Made by a program: the position numbers and the translations under genes. The notes under the pieces are model-generated. The model had not been told where the DNA came from, made no database searches, and saw nothing but the letters and a program-made list of their open reading frames with translations. Positions 8,638 through 20,177 of a stretch of DNA of 64,000 nt are shown here, in pieces. This DNA is from Chlorobiaceae bacterium (GTDB lineage: Bacteria > Bacteroidota > Chlorobiia > Chlorobiales > Chlorobiaceae): positions 1 to 64,000 of the forward strand of contig JABDHL010000043.1 of the NCBI GenBank assembly GCA_012972825.1. Direction: 5' to 3'. Position 1 is the stretch's first letter, and every line of letters starts with the position of its first letter.

Positions 8638-11409
8638 TCAAAAGTCATGTCCGAGACTGAAATAAAAGATGGTATCTGAAAATCCAAGTGATGAAGAACC
8701 GCTGTTTGCCGCTGTTTTAAGAAAAGCGAAAGCTTTTGAAACGGTGAACCTTGCAGGGCCGAGAGGGGTTTCCCATATCAGACTTGTTCCAGTACCGTGA
8801 ATAAGCTGGGCAAAAGAGATATCATCACGATCATCCCAGGCATTTCCCACATTGTAATGGAATACAATTGAAGTTGGAAAGAACAAGGCGAATGATGGTT
8901 TGTAGCGAAAATGTATTCCCACAGCAACAATATTGTTGCCGGGAAGGTCATTTTCTTTCAGTCCGATGAATTGTTGGCTGTAGCTTGTTCCCGGTCCTCC
9001 AAGAAAAAATTTTTCTGACACTGGAACGCTGATGCTGCTCAGTCCGAACAGTCCGGAAAGCTGTAAGGTGGTTTCGCGCCCGAGCTGGATATTTTCTTCA
9101 TGGTTACCTGATATCTGCCAGAAAATATCATGGAGGTTGAACGAATCCGAAGAATTTGAATATCTGAAGTTTGTATAATTACCGGAAGTGGGAATCAATG
9201 GGTCATTTCTCGAATCAAGAGTAAACTGTGTGCCGATCGTCGCCATATTGATATCAGCTATTGGCAGTGTTCCTTTGTTGCCCTGTTCAGCATACGACAG
9301 GGAGTTCTGAAAGGTCACATCAACAATGAATTGTCCATTTTTATTGATTCTTGTACCGAACGCGGAGCTTATTCCATATTTCTGTATTCCATAAGTGCCT
9401 ATTTCATTTGAATGAGAATTGAAAAGTGCTTTTGAAAAGGTTATATCGCGGCTGTCAAACAGATGCTCGTCATAAAAAACACGTGACGACATGGTAAAGT
9501 GTGATGACTCTATACGTGGAATATTAAATTCAATGTCTATCAAATTGTTTCTTTTTCCCTCTTTCATCCAGCCGCCGATTGAGCTGGTTGTCCCTCCGAG
9601 ATTTTCATTTCTGAAATCAAGAAGAAACTGGGCGTTGTTCGTTTCATCATAACGTAATCCAAGCCTGAGCACCGATGGGGGCTTTTCTTCAAGTGAAAAC
9701 TTAAGCATGGTATTCCGGCCGGTATCAGATTTTGCACGTGATTCTGCCGATAGGGAAACACTGTTGAATGCTCCGGTTTCGTAAAGGTTATCGATGGACT
9801 CTTCTGCCTTTTTATAGCTGAGGGTCTGTGTGGTGTCAATTTTTATTTCACGCTTTATAGAAGTTAATCCTGTCATGTTCTTGTTGCGTTGAAACTCGAT
9901 GCCATCCGGCTTTCCGGAAGAGAGCTTTACTTGAAGGGTGCTGCCGCTCAATGAAGTTCTTTCGATCGTTACAAGAGAGTGTCCTTTGCCTCGATATTTA
10001 TTGATAAGTGCTTCCAGTACCTTTGTCCCAGCTGCATTGGTATAGAGAACACCCGTTATCGGTTTGAAACAAGATTCGATTTCATCTGAGGCAAGTGCAT
10101 CGGGTGGTCCTCCAGTGAGAATTATTTTGTTTATTCTGGGAAGCGGGTCTAAGTGAAATGTCACTTTCTTGTGCCGGTTGTCCAGTTCAGCAGATACTCT
10201 CGTGAAAAGATCTGTCGCAAGCAGGTCGTGCAGGGTTTTCGATGGCTCGGCAGCATTTCGTATAATCCCTGAAACAATAAGGAAATGCTCCCTGAATTCC
10301 GGACTCTCATCAGGAAAAATGACTGTTTTTGAATATCCTCCGATAGCGGTGCTGCCTGGACTCTCTTTAACTATACTCTGTTTTATGGTTTCAGCCAGGA
10401 CTTTTCCTTTGCTATAACCCGCCTCAATAAGAGTGGTGATATCAGAAAAATCGGTTGCCTTATGGTCATTGAGATCAGGGTTAATGACGATATCGGCTTT
10501 TGCAAGCTGTGCAGGATATTGCAATTTAGTCAGAATGGTCATGGTCTGATCAGCAGCTTTCCACGGCAGATCAAGTTCTTCGCCTTTCGTGTACATGCTT
10601 CCGTGAGTATCAACCGCAATTTTATAATGTGCGTTAAAGGTTTCAAGTTCATCGACAGGAAGATTTGCAACAAGCCCGCCGTCAACAAGTTCATAGCCAT
10701 CACGTATGACTGGTTCAAAAAGAATCGGCACGGTACTGCTTGCCCGCATCGCTTCTGACAGGGAACCGGTCGATAGAGTAATTCGCTTTCCCGATACAAG
10801 ATCGGTCGATACCGCCCTGAAATTAACCGGTAGAGAAGAGAACTCGCCGGTACTCTTATAAACAGCATTCAGAGTCAGAAGATCAAGGGTTTCGGTCATC
10901 TTTTGAGCGGAATTAAGAGATTTAGGCATCAGCAGCTTCAGTTTTTCGAACCTTAATGCGATTGACGCCCGGTCGCGGATTCGTTGCTGTTCAAGAAATA
11001 TGTTGGATCGTGCATAATCATTATTAAAAGAAATAATGGATTGCCAAGGCAGAGTATGGGCAATTTTTTCAAGCGCATCCGGGCTGTAACCGCAACTGTA
11101 AAGACCTCCGATAATGGCGCCTATGCTTGTGCCGGCAATGAAATCAACTGGAACTCCCTTTTCCTCAAGAGCTTTGAGAACGCCAATCTGTGAAAGGCCG
11201 TTGGCGCCCCCGCCAGACAGGGCAAGACCTACGGTTTTTCTGGCTGGCCTCATAAAAGGGCGCAGGGCATAACGGTGCTGAGGAAGTTCAAGCGTGTCGG
11301 GATAGACAACGGTGATTGCAGAGGCAACGGCAACGGACGGTGCGGTTGTTACCGGCAGAAAAGCGGTAATGATTGCCGCTATTGAGAATAATGTTCTGAC
11401 GTTCAGCAA
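8638..11409 (-). CDS. Patatin-like phospholipase with POTRA and BamA-type barrel
   Basis: About 923 residues from TTG 11409, which has AGGAG nine bases upstream; a TTG at 11430 is an alternative. An N-terminal signal peptide is followed by a patatin domain: oxyanion loop GGGANG, nucleophile GTSIG and catalytic aspartate in VDGGLVANLPV. The middle (about 390-560) looks like one or more POTRA domains, and the last 350 residues alternate like a 16-strand outer-membrane barrel ending in phenylalanine (LGHDF). The layout matches PlpD/RssA-type proteins (type Vd autotransporters), expected to place a lipase at the outer membrane. It stands alone downstream of the accD promoter region, on the opposite strand. 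Confidence 0.85.
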   Translation of the reverse strand: MLNVRTLFSIAAIITAFLPVTTAPSVAVASAITVVYPDTLELPQHRYALRPFMRPARKTVGLALSGGGANGLSQIGVLKALEEKGVPVDFIAGTSIGAIIGGLYSCGYSPDALEKIAHTLPWQSIISFNNDYARSNIFLEQQRIRDRASIALRFEKLKLLMPKSLNSAQKMTETLDLLTLNAVYKSTGEFSSLPVNFRAVSTDLVSGKRITLSTGSLSEAMRASSTVPILFEPVIRDGYELVDGGLVANLPVDELETFNAHYKIAVDTHGSMYTKGEELDLPWKAADQTMTILTKLQYPAQLAKADIVINPDLNDHKATDFSDITTLIEAGYSKGKVLAETIKQSIVKESPGSTAIGGYSKTVIFPDESPEFREHFLIVSGIIRNAAEPSKTLHDLLATDLFTRVSAELDNRHKKVTFHLDPLPRINKIILTGGPPDALASDEIESCFKPITGVLYTNAAGTKVLEALINKYRGKGHSLVTIERTSLSGSTLQVKLSSGKPDGIEFQRNKNMTGLTSIKREIKIDTTQTLSYKKAEESIDNLYETGAFNSVSLSAESRAKSDTGRNTMLKFSLEEKPPSVLRLGLRYDETNNAQFLLDFRNENLGGTTSSIGGWMKEGKRNNLIDIEFNIPRIESSHFTMSSRVFYDEHLFDSRDITFSKALFNSHSNEIGTYGIQKYGISSAFGTRINKNGQFIVDVTFQNSLSYAEQGNKGTLPIADINMATIGTQFTLDSRNDPLIPTSGNYTNFRYSNSSDSFNLHDIFWQISGNHEENIQLGRETTLQLSGLFGLSSISVPVSEKFFLGGPGTSYSQQFIGLKENDLPGNNIVAVGIHFRYKPSFALFFPTSIVFHYNVGNAWDDRDDISFAQLIHGTGTSLIWETPLGPARFTVSKAFAFLKTAANSGSSSLGFSDTIFYFSLGHDF

Positions 11410-11526
11410 TGGGTAGTGCTCCTGGTTCAAAAACCTATGATCGGATCTCTATAGGCTGTTTTTGAGATCTCATGCGGACTTTATATCTTGAGCTTTAATG
11501 TATAATCTTTACTTCTAATTGTGAAA

Positions 11527-12366
11527 ATGGCTTGGTTCAAACGGGTGAAACCCTCAATACGTCCTACCGACAAACGTGATATGCCTGAAGGGTTGTGGTG
11601 GAAATGTGAAGAGTGCGGCGCGATGCTTCATAAAAAACAGCTTGAAGATCATTTTTTTACCTGTTCGGAGTGCAGTCACCATTTCAGAATATCTCCTTAT
11701 AAATATTTTTCAATTCTTTTTGACGACGATAAGTATTCCGAGTTTGATGATCAGTTGCGTGCCGCGGATCCTCTTGGTTTTACTGACACCAAAAAGTATC
11801 CGGACCGAGTTCACGATACGATAGAAAAAAGCGGTAAGACTGAAGCCTGCCGCAATGCGCATGGTGCAAGTGGAGGACAGCCCCTTGTTGTTTCAGCGAT
11901 GGATTTTGGCTTTATCGGGGGGTCTATGGGATCGGTGGTCGGCGAAAAAATTGCGCGTGCTGTTGACAAGTCACTTGAACTTAATGCTCCTCTCCTTGTA
12001 ATTTCGCAATCAGGGGGAGCCCGAATGATGGAAGGTGCATTCAGTCTTATGCAGATGGCTAAAACAGCAGCCCGTCTTACCCGTCTCAGCGAAAGGAGAC
12101 TGCCCTATATATCCCTCTTGACGGATCCTACTATGGGGGGCATCAGTGCTTCCTTTGCCATGCTTGGCGATATCAATATCAGCGAGCCTAAAGCCCTTAT
12201 AGGCTTTGCTGGCCCCAGGGTGATCAGAGATACCATTAAAAGGGATTTGCCTGAAGGGTTTCAAAGAGCCGAATTTTTGCTTGAACACGGGTTTCTTGAT
12301 CGTATCATCCATCGAAGGGAGTTGAAAAGCCAACTCGTCAGTCTGCTCAGCATGCTGAAAGTTTAA
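11527..12366 (+). CDS. accD: Acetyl-CoA carboxylase carboxyltransferase subunit beta
   Basis: 279 residues from ATG 11527 (MAWFKR, the usual AccD opening); a GTG at 11521 would add two residues. AccD with AccA transfers the carboxyl group from biotin to acetyl-CoA to make malonyl-CoA for fatty acid synthesis. The N-terminal zinc ribbon is complete, with CEEC and CSEC pairs near residues 27-49. The carboxyltransferase part has [10 protein letters not shown] and [12 protein letters not shown]. No accA is adjacent. The stop overlaps the stop of convergent thyX by four bases. Confidence 0.95.
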   Translation: MAWFKRVKPSIRPTDKRDMPEGLWWKCEECGAMLHKKQLEDHFFTCSECSHHFRISPYKYFSILFDDDKYSEFDDQLRAADPLGFTDTKKYPDRVHDTIEKSGKTEACRNAHGASGGQPLVVSAMDFGFIGGSMGSVVGEKIARAVDKSLELNAPLLVISQSGGARMMEGAFSLMQMAKTAARLTRLSERRLPYISLLTDPTMGGISASFAMLGDINISEPKALIGFAGPRVIRDTIKRDLPEGFQRAEFLLEHGFLDRIIHRRELKSQLVSLLSMLKV

Positions 12367-13013
12367 AGCCAGCCGAGAGCAGCAGCAGTAAAAGGAAACT
12401 GGGCTATGAATATCTTTTTGATTGCAATGGCAATTTCCCTGTGTTCCTGTTGTGTGCTTTTATCTGTCCGTACCTCAAGATAATGGATCCAGCTTCTCAC
12501 GGAGCCCTTCATATAGAGCTTTGTCCGGGTACCCAACGGCAGCAGTACCCTTGCACACTCCTTGGCAATTCCCTTTTCAAGAGCGATGTTGTATTGTTCC
12601 AAGGTCACACGGGCAATACGCTCCTGTGCTTCGTCAAACCATTTTTTCGTCGAAGCATCAAGATCGTCCAGTGAGTTCTGCCGGTTTTTGCTGTCCTGGC
12701 GCCTTGGTTGATATCGTTCTATTTCCTGTGCTACGGCGTACCGTTGTGAGAATTCCTGGAACTGAAAGCTTTTGTGACGGAGAATCTGCGGCGAGATGGC
12801 TCTCGATGTCACAATCTCAACACTCATATCCACCATTTCAAAAACGCTCCAGTGCCTGTGAGTAATACAGTAGGCAAGCAGTTTTTCATAATCAAGGGTT
12901 TCCTGGTGAGGGCTTGATACTCTTGCGCAATATGCGATAAGTCCTTCGGAAGAAAGCAGCTGGTCTTCAACCTTGATAAGCGGAGCTGTAACTGAAATGA
13001 GGCGAACCTGCAT
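12363..13013 (-). CDS. thyX: Flavin-dependent thymidylate synthase ThyX
   Basis: 216 residues. ThyX makes dTMP from dUMP using FAD, NADPH and methylene-tetrahydrofolate. The ThyX signature RHxxSxQExSxRY is present as [14 protein letters not shown] near residue 80, and the C-terminal substrate-binding part has [19 protein letters not shown]. The start is ATG 13013, with GAGGAAC directly upstream; an upstream TTG would add three residues but overlaps that ribosome-binding site. It is convergent with accD, overlapping by four bases, and divergent from clpP across about 240 bases. Confidence 0.93.
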   Translation of the reverse strand: MQVRLISVTAPLIKVEDQLLSSEGLIAYCARVSSPHQETLDYEKLLAYCITHRHWSVFEMVDMSVEIVTSRAISPQILRHKSFQFQEFSQRYAVAQEIERYQPRRQDSKNRQNSLDDLDASTKKWFDEAQERIARVTLEQYNIALEKGIAKECARVLLPLGTRTKLYMKGSVRSWIHYLEVRTDKSTQQEHREIAIAIKKIFIAQFPFTAAALGWL

Positions 13014-13257
13014 GTTCCTCAATTTTTTGATGGTTGTTATTCAATATAGATAAATAGACAGATATTTTGTCTCTTTCCATGTTGGCGGAAAGCATCATTT
13101 TTTGCTAATTGGAACCGTGTTTCTTGATTTGTTGTTATCACTACGTATTTTAACTGATTCTATCTGGAATTCTGCAAATGGATTGCATTCGCAAAGTCAA
13201 TCCGATGCTGTTCTGGTTTTATAGAAAGGCTTTCAAAATTCAAACGACAGGACAGTT

Positions 13258-13935
13258 ATGGCAAATATTAATTTTGGATTTGAGCATTATGCAAAAAAAA
13301 TGTATTCGGGAGCTATAGAGCAGGGTATTACCAACACTCTTGTTCCCATGGTTATAGAAACTTCAGGACGAGGCGAAAGAGCTTTTGATATTTTTTCGAG
13401 ACTTCTGCGTGAACGCATTATTTTTCTGGGCAGCGGCATTGACGAACATGTCGCAGGCCTGATCATGGCCCAGCTTATTTTTCTTGAGTCGGAAGACCCC
13501 GAACGCGATATCTATATCTATGTGAACTCTCCCGGTGGCAGTGTGTCTGCAGGGCTTGGGATTTACGATACCATACAGTATATCCGTCCCGACGTTTCAA
13601 CGGTCTGTGTCGGCATGGCCGCAAGTATGGGAGCTTTTCTTCTTGCCAGTGGAGCGAAAGGCAAGAGAGCATCACTTCCTCACTCAAGGATAATGATCCA
13701 CCAGCCCTCCGGTGGTGCTCATGGACAGGAGACTGATATCATTATCCAGGCGCGTGAAATAGAAAAGATCCGGCACCTGCTTGATGAGCTGCTTGCCCGC
13801 CATACAGGGAAAGATGTTGTCCAGATAAGGGAGGATTCCGAAAGGGATCGCTGGATGAACGCACAGGAAGCGCTTGATTATGGTCTTATTGACTCAATTT
13901 TTGAAAAACGCCCCATGCCTGAAAAGAAGGACTAA
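13258..13935 (+). CDS. clpP: ATP-dependent Clp protease proteolytic subunit
   Basis: 225 residues, with a somewhat long N-terminus compared with the usual 195-200. The serine protease triad is S123 in GMAASMG, H148 in [10 protein letters not shown] and D197 in SERDRWM. ClpP assembles as a barrel and degrades proteins delivered by ClpX or ClpA/C. The start ATG 13258 has AGGACAG upstream. valS begins two bases after the stop, so the genes are probably co-transcribed. The extra N-terminal residues could be a propeptide that is cleaved on assembly, as in some ClpPs. Confidence 0.95.
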   Translation: MANINFGFEHYAKKMYSGAIEQGITNTLVPMVIETSGRGERAFDIFSRLLRERIIFLGSGIDEHVAGLIMAQLIFLESEDPERDIYIYVNSPGGSVSAGLGIYDTIQYIRPDVSTVCVGMAASMGAFLLASGAKGKRASLPHSRIMIHQPSGGAHGQETDIIIQAREIEKIRHLLDELLARHTGKDVVQIREDSERDRWMNAQEALDYGLIDSIFEKRPMPEKKD

Positions 13936-13937
13936 TC

Positions 13938-16649
13938 ATGAGCGATCAGACGGTATCATTCAATCTGGAAAAAACCTATAACCATCATGAAGTTGAAGAC
14001 CGATGGAGAAGTTCTCACTGGGAAGCCATAGGGAGTTTTCATGCCGAAAGTTCCAGAGTGCTGGACAACGGAAAAACTCCCTATACAGTCCTTATGCCTC
14101 CTCCCAATGTTACCGGAAGTCTTACTCTTGGCCATGTACTGAATCATACACTGCAGGATATTTTTGTTCGTTACAATCGAATGACAGGGCATGAGGCACT
14201 TTGGCTTCCAGGGACCGATCATGCAGGCATAGCGACACAAACGGTGGTAGAGAGAAAGCTCAAACATGAAGGTGTGACACGTCACGATCTCGGACGAAAG
14301 GAGTTTCTCGACAATGTATGGCAGTGGAGGGAGGAGTACGGCGGTCTCATTCTCAAGCAGCTTCGCCGCCTTGGCATATCATGTGACTGGCGACGTAATC
14401 TTTTTACTATGGATGAGCGTGCCTCGCAAGCGGTTGTCAATGCTTTTATTACGTTGTATCGTGACGGGTTGATCTATCGCGGTACCCGCATTATCAACTG
14501 GTGTCCGGTTTCACAGACTGCTCTTTCCGATGAAGAAGTCATCATGAAACCCCGGAGGGACAATCTTGTCTATGTTCAGTATGCTCTTGCCAGACATCCC
14601 GGACGATACATTACCATTGCGACCGTAAGGCCCGAAACCATTCTCGGTGACGTAGCTATTGCAGTGAATCCCAAGGATCCACGGTACCTTGATCTGGTAG
14701 GAGAACTTGCCATAGTGCCCGTTGCCGGAAGGCATATCCCGATTATTGCTGACGATTATGTCGATATAGAGTTTGGCACCGGTGCGTTGAAAATAACTCC
14801 GGCACACGATGCAAATGATTATGAAGTTGGCAAACGACACAATCTCCAGGCAATATCGGTTGTTGGAAAAGACGGACGAATGACCGATGACTTCGGATAT
14901 GCAGGTATGGATCGGTTTGATGCACGCACAAAAATTCTCAAGGATCTTGAAGAACTTGGCAATCTTGTTCGTGTTGAAGAGTATGAGCATAATGTGGGTT
15001 ATTCTGAACGTGCGGATGTGGTTGTAGAGCCATATCTTTCTGAGCAGTGGTTTGTAAGGATGTCGCCTCTCGCAGAACGTGCTTTGCAGGTTGTCAATGA
15101 AGGAGATATCCGTTTTCATCCCCCGCACTGGATTAACACCTACCGTCATTGGATGGGAAATATCAGGGATTGGTGCATCTCACGCCAACTCTGGTGGGGT
15201 CACCGCATTCCTGCCTGGTACGATAATGAAGGAAAGGTATGGGTTGCAGCGAACTATGAACAGGCATGTCATCTTGCAGGTACCGACAAGCTTTTCCAGG
15301 ACGATGATGTGCTGGATACCTGGTTTTCTTCGTGGCTCTGGCCGCTTACAACTCTTGGATGGACTGATAAGCATAGTGACAATGATGATCTTCGATCGTT
15401 TTATCCCACCGATACCCTGGTAACCGGACCCGATATCATTTTTTTCTGGGTTGCCAGAATGATAATGGCGGGGCTCTATTTCAAAGGAGAGGTACCTTTC
15501 CGTGATGTCTATTTTACCAGCATTATCCGCGACATGAAAGGCCGAAAACTTTCAAAGTCTCTTGGTAATTCACCTGATCCGATCAAGGTTATGGATACCT
15601 ACGGCACTGATGCTCTTCGATTCACCATTATTTATATCGCTCCTCTTGGTCAGGATGTCTTGTTCGGTGAGGAAAAATGTGAACTCGGACGAAATTTTGC
15701 CACAAAAATATGGAATGCATCACGTCTTGTTTTTATGCAGCGTGAGAAGCATTTCGGTAATCATGATGAGTTTTCAGCTGTATACAAGGATTTCAATCCA
15801 CATTCAGAGAATGTTGATCTTGCCGGAAAGTGGCTTCTTGCTGCCTATCACGATATGCTCGATCGTTATCATACCTCCTTCAGTCAGTTCAAGGTTAATG
15901 ATATTGTCCGATTACTCTACGATTTCTTCCGTGGTGATTACTGCGACTGGTATCTTGAAGCTCTCAAAGTTATGCTTTCAGGAGATTTGACCAGGCAGGA
16001 AGCCCAGAAAGCTGTTTGTCTTGCTGTCCATATTCTTGAGGGTTTCCTCATGACGCTTCATCCGGTCATGCCGTTTATTACTGATGAAATATGGCATCAG
16101 ATTCTCCATCGTCCTTCAGTTGAAAGTATTGCACTTTCATCGATGCCGCTTCCCGATCCGGAATTCCGCGGGCTGGATGTTTCTGGTTTTACCTTGATTC
16201 AGAAGCTGGTTAACGAGGTCAGAAGTCTGCGGTCATTGTTCGGTGTCCCTCATAACCGCGAAGCAGAGATTCTTCTCTGGCCGTCAAACGATGTCGATCG
16301 CCAGGTATTTGAGGTTAATCTTCCGCTTATTGCCGCACTTGGCCAATGTATTCCAAAGGTGATGACTGATGGAGAGCGGCCACGGCATGCGGCAGGATCG
16401 GTTGTTGAAGGCAATGAACTATTTGTTCTTCTTGAGGGGTTAATATCGTTTGATAAAGAGCGTGTGCGTCTCCAGAAGGAGATTTCGAATATTTCTTCTT
16501 TTGTCGCAGCGCTTGGCAGGAAACTTTCAAATGCAGGTTTTGTTGACAATGCCCCTGTGGAAGTCATTGAAAAAGAACGTGCAAAACTCAAGGAAGCCGA
16601 GGACAATCTTTCAAAGCTCAACAGCAACTTAACTGTTCTCAATGATTGA
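13938..16649 (+). CDS. valS: Valyl-tRNA synthetase
   Basis: 903 residues, the expected size. The class I HIGH element is [13 protein letters not shown] near residue 52-64 and the KMSKS element is GRKLSKS near residue 535. The CP1 editing domain, which removes mischarged threonine, lies between them ([15 protein letters not shown]). The C-terminal 60 residues form the ValRS coiled coil, rich in lysine and glutamate. It is two bases downstream of clpP on the same strand. Confidence 0.96.
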   Translation: MSDQTVSFNLEKTYNHHEVEDRWRSSHWEAIGSFHAESSRVLDNGKTPYTVLMPPPNVTGSLTLGHVLNHTLQDIFVRYNRMTGHEALWLPGTDHAGIATQTVVERKLKHEGVTRHDLGRKEFLDNVWQWREEYGGLILKQLRRLGISCDWRRNLFTMDERASQAVVNAFITLYRDGLIYRGTRIINWCPVSQTALSDEEVIMKPRRDNLVYVQYALARHPGRYITIATVRPETILGDVAIAVNPKDPRYLDLVGELAIVPVAGRHIPIIADDYVDIEFGTGALKITPAHDANDYEVGKRHNLQAISVVGKDGRMTDDFGYAGMDRFDARTKILKDLEELGNLVRVEEYEHNVGYSERADVVVEPYLSEQWFVRMSPLAERALQVVNEGDIRFHPPHWINTYRHWMGNIRDWCISRQLWWGHRIPAWYDNEGKVWVAANYEQACHLAGTDKLFQDDDVLDTWFSSWLWPLTTLGWTDKHSDNDDLRSFYPTDTLVTGPDIIFFWVARMIMAGLYFKGEVPFRDVYFTSIIRDMKGRKLSKSLGNSPDPIKVMDTYGTDALRFTIIYIAPLGQDVLFGEEKCELGRNFATKIWNASRLVFMQREKHFGNHDEFSAVYKDFNPHSENVDLAGKWLLAAYHDMLDRYHTSFSQFKVNDIVRLLYDFFRGDYCDWYLEALKVMLSGDLTRQEAQKAVCLAVHILEGFLMTLHPVMPFITDEIWHQILHRPSVESIALSSMPLPDPEFRGLDVSGFTLIQKLVNEVRSLRSLFGVPHNREAEILLWPSNDVDRQVFEVNLPLIAALGQCIPKVMTDGERPRHAAGSVVEGNELFVLLEGLISFDKERVRLQKEISNISSFVAALGRKLSNAGFVDNAPVEVIEKERAKLKEAEDNLSKLNSNLTVLND

Positions 16650-16786
16650 GGATAGATTGAATTCTAAGAAAATAAATCGTATTTTTAGATTTAATCAGCC
16701 TGAAATGATATTTTTGGTTTTTTTTCGGTAACACGTCAGCCGTCAGGACAGGTTTAAATCGCTGAAGTTCGCAAGGGAGAATATAC

Positions 16787-17686
16787 ATGAGGCAGCTTAA
16801 AATAAGCAAACAGATAACAAATCGCGAGAGTCTTTCCCTCGATCGTTATCTGCAGGAGATAGGGAAATATGATTTATTGACCGCCGAAGATGAGGTCAAA
16901 TTGACAAAAGCTATCAAAGAGGGCTTTGATATGCCGGTTGATACGACTGAATACAAGAGGGCAAAGCGTGCACTTGATAAATTGATTAAGGGAAATTTGC
17001 GATTTGTTGTTTCAGTGGCTAAACAATATCAAAACCAGGGGCTGACTCTTGGTGATCTGATCAATGAAGGTAATCTTGGACTTATAAAGGCGGCAAAACG
17101 TTTTGATGAAACCCGTGGATTCAAGTTCATCTCCTATGCTGTATGGTGGATTCGCCAGTCCATCCTCCAGGCGTTGGCCGAGCAGTCGAGAATTGTCCGC
17201 CTTCCTTTGAACAGGGTAGGTACTCTCAATAAGATCAGCAAGGCTTACAGCCAGCTTGAACAGGAATTTGAACGCGACCCCAATACCAGGGAGCTTGCCG
17301 TTCTTCTCGAAATGGATTCGCAGGATGTCGCTGATACTCTTAAAATTGCCGGACGGCATGTTTCGGTTGATGCACCCTTTGCTCAGGGTGACGATAACCG
17401 CCTGCTTGATGTTCTGCAGAATGATGGTCATCTGCCCGATTATGGTCTTAACCGTGACTCTCTGACTCTTGAGGTTGAACGATCTCTTTCCGTCCTTGCA
17501 CCAAGAGAAGCTGACGTTATCAAGTCCTATTTCGGGATCGGCATGGATAACCCGCTCACTCTTGAGGAAATCGGGGAAAAATTCAAGCTGACCAGGGAAC
17601 GCGTTCGTCAGATCAAGGAAAAAGCAATACGCCGTTTAAGACAGTCAGCTTACAGCAAAATTCTCAAGGAGTATATCGGGAGCTGA
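16787..17686 (+). CDS. rpoD: RNA polymerase sigma factor, group 1/2 (RpoD/SigA type)
   Basis: 299 residues, short because the 1.1 region and the non-conserved insert are missing. Region 1.2 is [16 protein letters not shown]; region 2 is complete with [15 protein letters not shown] and [13 protein letters not shown]; region 4 ends with the [27 protein letters not shown]. These regions are nearly identical to housekeeping sigma factors, so this is most likely the primary sigma of the cell; a group 2 paralogue cannot be excluded. The start ATG has AAGGGAG eight bases upstream. Its 3' end overlaps the convergent SAM hydrolase gene by 23 bases. Confidence 0.88.
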   Translation: MRQLKISKQITNRESLSLDRYLQEIGKYDLLTAEDEVKLTKAIKEGFDMPVDTTEYKRAKRALDKLIKGNLRFVVSVAKQYQNQGLTLGDLINEGNLGLIKAAKRFDETRGFKFISYAVWWIRQSILQALAEQSRIVRLPLNRVGTLNKISKAYSQLEQEFERDPNTRELAVLLEMDSQDVADTLKIAGRHVSVDAPFAQGDDNRLLDVLQNDGHLPDYGLNRDSLTLEVERSLSVLAPREADVIKSYFGIGMDNPLTLEEIGEKFKLTRERVRQIKEKAIRRLRQSAYSKILKEYIGS

Positions 17687-18482
17687 TTGTCAGTTTTACG
17701 GGCTGCCCCTTTTTCAGTCCGAGCGTATGGGATGCATTGCCGTTTCTTACAGCGATCTCAATCATGCCGCTGCTTCCCGTACAGGCGAGCGGCTGTTGAA
17801 CAGGAACATCACTATAGGTGATGACAACCGGAATCCGGTCATGGTTTCCCGCCTGTACCACCCATTGTTTCCGGGCATCAAACTGTTTTGAATCAAGAGA
17901 AGTCACAAGATTGCCGAAATGATCGGTATATATGATGCTTCCATCCCAGGATTGTCCGTTATCACAGGTATGGCATTCAGGCATCGGAATTTTTATGCAA
18001 TCTGCCGGGTCAATGGTTTTGCCAAGCTCTCGCAGTGGAATGCCAGAGGCAAGATGCGCTGCCGCAGGAGAAAAAACATCCCGTCCATGAAAGGTAGAAC
18101 TCCGAGCGGGGAGCATGTAACGCTCCTCAGTGATGGTTACACAGTGTGTTATTTTCTCGATTTGAAAAACAGCGGTGAGCAATCCGTTATCCGGTGCAAG
18201 AAAAGTGTGTTTATCGGTTTCAAGAGCAATTGCCTGACGTGACGAACCTACTCCAGGGTCGACCACTGAGATAACGATAGATCTCTCTGGGAAAAAAGGA
18301 ACAGACTTGGCAAGAAAGAATGCACCCTGCGCAATATTTTGAGGTGATATGGCATGGGTCAGATCAATAATCTGAATAGAAGGAGCAAGTGAAAGGATGA
18401 CTCCCTTCATCTGGCCTACATAAGGGTCATTCAGTCCGAAATCGGTCATCATGACAATGACGTAAGGCAATTCGATACTCAT
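17664..18482 (-). CDS. SAM hydrolase / SAM-dependent halogenase-fold protein (DUF62)
   Basis: 272 residues from ATG 18482; the longer frame would overlap the upstream permease. The family (S-adenosyl-L-methionine hydroxide adenosyltransferase) splits SAM into adenosine and methionine and shares its fold with fluorinase and chlorinase. Visible signatures are [17 protein letters not shown] near the start, [16 protein letters not shown] and LAPDNGL. The start lies eight bases after the stop of the LptG-type permease, so translation is probably coupled. Its 3' end overlaps that of rpoD by 23 bases. Confidence 0.85.
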   Translation of the reverse strand: MSIELPYVIVMMTDFGLNDPYVGQMKGVILSLAPSIQIIDLTHAISPQNIAQGAFFLAKSVPFFPERSIVISVVDPGVGSSRQAIALETDKHTFLAPDNGLLTAVFQIEKITHCVTITEERYMLPARSSTFHGRDVFSPAAAHLASGIPLRELGKTIDPADCIKIPMPECHTCDNGQSWDGSIIYTDHFGNLVTSLDSKQFDARKQWVVQAGNHDRIPVVITYSDVPVQQPLACTGSSGMIEIAVRNGNASHTLGLKKGQPVKLTISSRYTP

Positions 18483-18489
18483 TGAATTG

Positions 18490-19569
18490 TTAGTCGACAG
18501 CTGTTTTATAAATCGCATAGCCGATGCACAGGAAAAGCATATTCGGCAGCCATGCAGCCAGCATAGGGCTCATAATCCCTTGATAGCCAGCAATCGCAAT
18601 GGTTCTCTGCAGTCCGATAAAGAGAAATCCGATAAAAAGCGTAATACTTATTTCTGAAGCCAGCCCTCCCCGCTTTTTTTTAGCCGACAGCGGGACGCCG
18701 ATCAGAATAATGATAAGCGAGGCAAATGGTAAGGAAATTTTTGTATGAAACTTTACCATGGCGCGCTCCAGTCCTGAAAATCCGGCATTTTCTTTCTCTG
18801 AAAGGTAACGGTAATGTCGGAAGATGTTCATTTCGTCTGGTTGCAGATTGAGATCCTCAAGTGAATGCGGCGTCAGGCTAAGCTTGATTGGTTTAAAGGG
18901 TGCCACTGTCAACCGTTCATCATCTCCGCTAAAAAAACGAGTTGAAGCATGCTGCATTACCCACTCTCCGGTTTTTCGGTCATAGCGCATGGAGTCAGCG
19001 TCTATTCGCATGCTGAGATGAGAGCCGCGGAATTCCTCTACGGAAACTGCGCTGACGTTTAATCGCTTACCATCAAAAGCCTGTAAAGACACAAAACGGT
19101 TTCCCGGTTCAAGTATATGAAGAGTTCTATTATTCTGAGGCATGGCAGCATTATCATTGACATAATGTTGCTCAAAGTTATTCATGCCCGTAAATGCTTC
19201 GGGAGCTATCCAGCAGGCATTGACCAGATTTATGCCGCAGATAAGAACACCGCCAGCAAAAAAAGGTGTCAGCAACTGGCGCATACTGACCCCTGCAGAG
19301 CGTATTGCAGGCAGTTCGCTTGAGGTTGAAAGTTTTCCTGCCACAAGTATTGAGGATAGCAGAGCGCTTATCGGAGATGTTATCAATATGGTGGAAGGTA
19401 TTGACAGTACATAATAATGGGCAATCTCCATAAAGCTTAGATGCTTGTCAATAAACTTATCAAGTTTTTCTACCATACTGATCAGAATGAACAGAAATAC
19501 AAAAGCCAGGCTTGTAAAAAGAAATGCCTTGGCAAACTGCCCGAATATGTATCGGTTGAGAATCTTCAT
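18490..19569 (-). CDS. LptF/LptG-family lipopolysaccharide export permease
   Basis: 359 residues of the YjgP/YjgQ family, permease of the LptB2FG transporter that extracts lipopolysaccharide from the inner membrane. The N-terminus MKILNRYIFGQF and three to four hydrophobic helices on each side of a large soluble beta-jellyroll-like middle (about 130-260) match. LPGRSAGVS-type coupling helix is seen as IRSAGVSMRQLL. Only one such permease is here; the partner must be elsewhere. It is the first gene of a unit with the SAM hydrolase. Its start borders accessory island 1. Confidence 0.85.
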   Translation of the reverse strand: MKILNRYIFGQFAKAFLFTSLAFVFLFILISMVEKLDKFIDKHLSFMEIAHYYVLSIPSTILITSPISALLSSILVAGKLSTSSELPAIRSAGVSMRQLLTPFFAGGVLICGINLVNACWIAPEAFTGMNNFEQHYVNDNAAMPQNNRTLHILEPGNRFVSLQAFDGKRLNVSAVSVEEFRGSHLSMRIDADSMRYDRKTGEWVMQHASTRFFSGDDERLTVAPFKPIKLSLTPHSLEDLNLQPDEMNIFRHYRYLSEKENAGFSGLERAMVKFHTKISLPFASLIIILIGVPLSAKKKRGGLASEISITLFIGFLFIGLQRTIAIAGYQGIMSPMLAAWLPNMLFLCIGYAIYKTAVD

Positions 19570-19971
19570 GAAATTCTATCAGTGTTTTCTTTTGCTCTTT
19601 TTTCCTGCTTGATTGGCAAGCTCGTCCATTTACAGGGAGAATAATAAAGAAATCCCTGACATTGCTAAAAGCATCAAAGCAAAAAAGGAACTTGAGATCT
19701 AAGATGGTAGTATTTCCAATAATCCAGAAAGTAATCTCCTTATTCTCGGTGATTACCGTAACGACGACGAGGCAGAGCAGCAGATCACTCAGCTCATCAG
19801 GTAAGTGCCGCACATTTCAGAATGCCATGGCGTCTTTAAGCAAATCATACTATGAGTGCAAGCTGCAGCCGATCGCGGGGAGGCCAATGTCCAGTTTTGT
19901 GCAGTATACCGACCATCTTTCTTGGATGGTCAATTTACTTCTTACATTACGTAAAAACAGAAGGAGGTATC
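19570..19971. other. Decayed stretch at the left edge of island 1
   Basis: No intact gene. On the plus strand, 19634-19804 reads like eroded coding sequence: RENNKEIPDIAKSI, then an in-frame TAA at 19700-19702, then NLLILGDYRNDDEAEQQ and a second TAA at 19802. I do not recognise the family. A strong ribosome-binding site AAGGAGG at about 19961 belongs to the broken antitoxin that follows. Confidence 0.4.
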
Positions 19972-20177
19972 ATGCAAGCGGCAAAATTTCAGAGATACGC
20001 AATCAGCTTCAGCTGAATGACGATAAAATATATTTTTATACCATTGACAAAGATGGTACCAAAATGTTCCGTAAAGCAACAGACTATGAGTTGCTTGCGG
20101 AAGAAGGTTTAAAGGAAATTTATCTGATGGAGCCCGAGGGCTTGTGGGAGCAATGCCTTGAGGATTACTCAGCGTGA
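19972..20177 (+). pseudogene. Frameshifted antitoxin of a MazF-type pair
   Basis: ATG 19972 sits five bases after a strong AAGGAGG. It reads MQAAKFQRYA and then soon hits a stop. From about position 20001 the next frame gives a natural continuation, NQLQLNDDKIYFYTIDKDGT, through ELLAEEGLKEIYLMEPEGLW to the TGA at 20175. A single-base loss near 20000 would rejoin them into a 68-residue protein. It overlaps the following MazF-like toxin by 20 bases, the normal antitoxin-toxin arrangement. The antitoxin family was not recognised; the call rests on position, size and overlap. Confidence 0.55.

Noticed and set aside
14511-15149. A 212-residue minus-strand frame inside valS
   Set aside because: It lies wholly antisense to valS and resembles no protein.
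19635-19659. CAGGGA...TCCCTG inverted repeat as an operator
   Set aside because: It is only six pairs, lies in eroded sequence and has no clear gene start near it.
19662-20177. A 171-residue plus-strand frame as one gene
   Set aside because: Only its last 60 residues look like a protein (the antitoxin). The first 110 have no family resemblance and run across a strong ribosome-binding site used in another frame.
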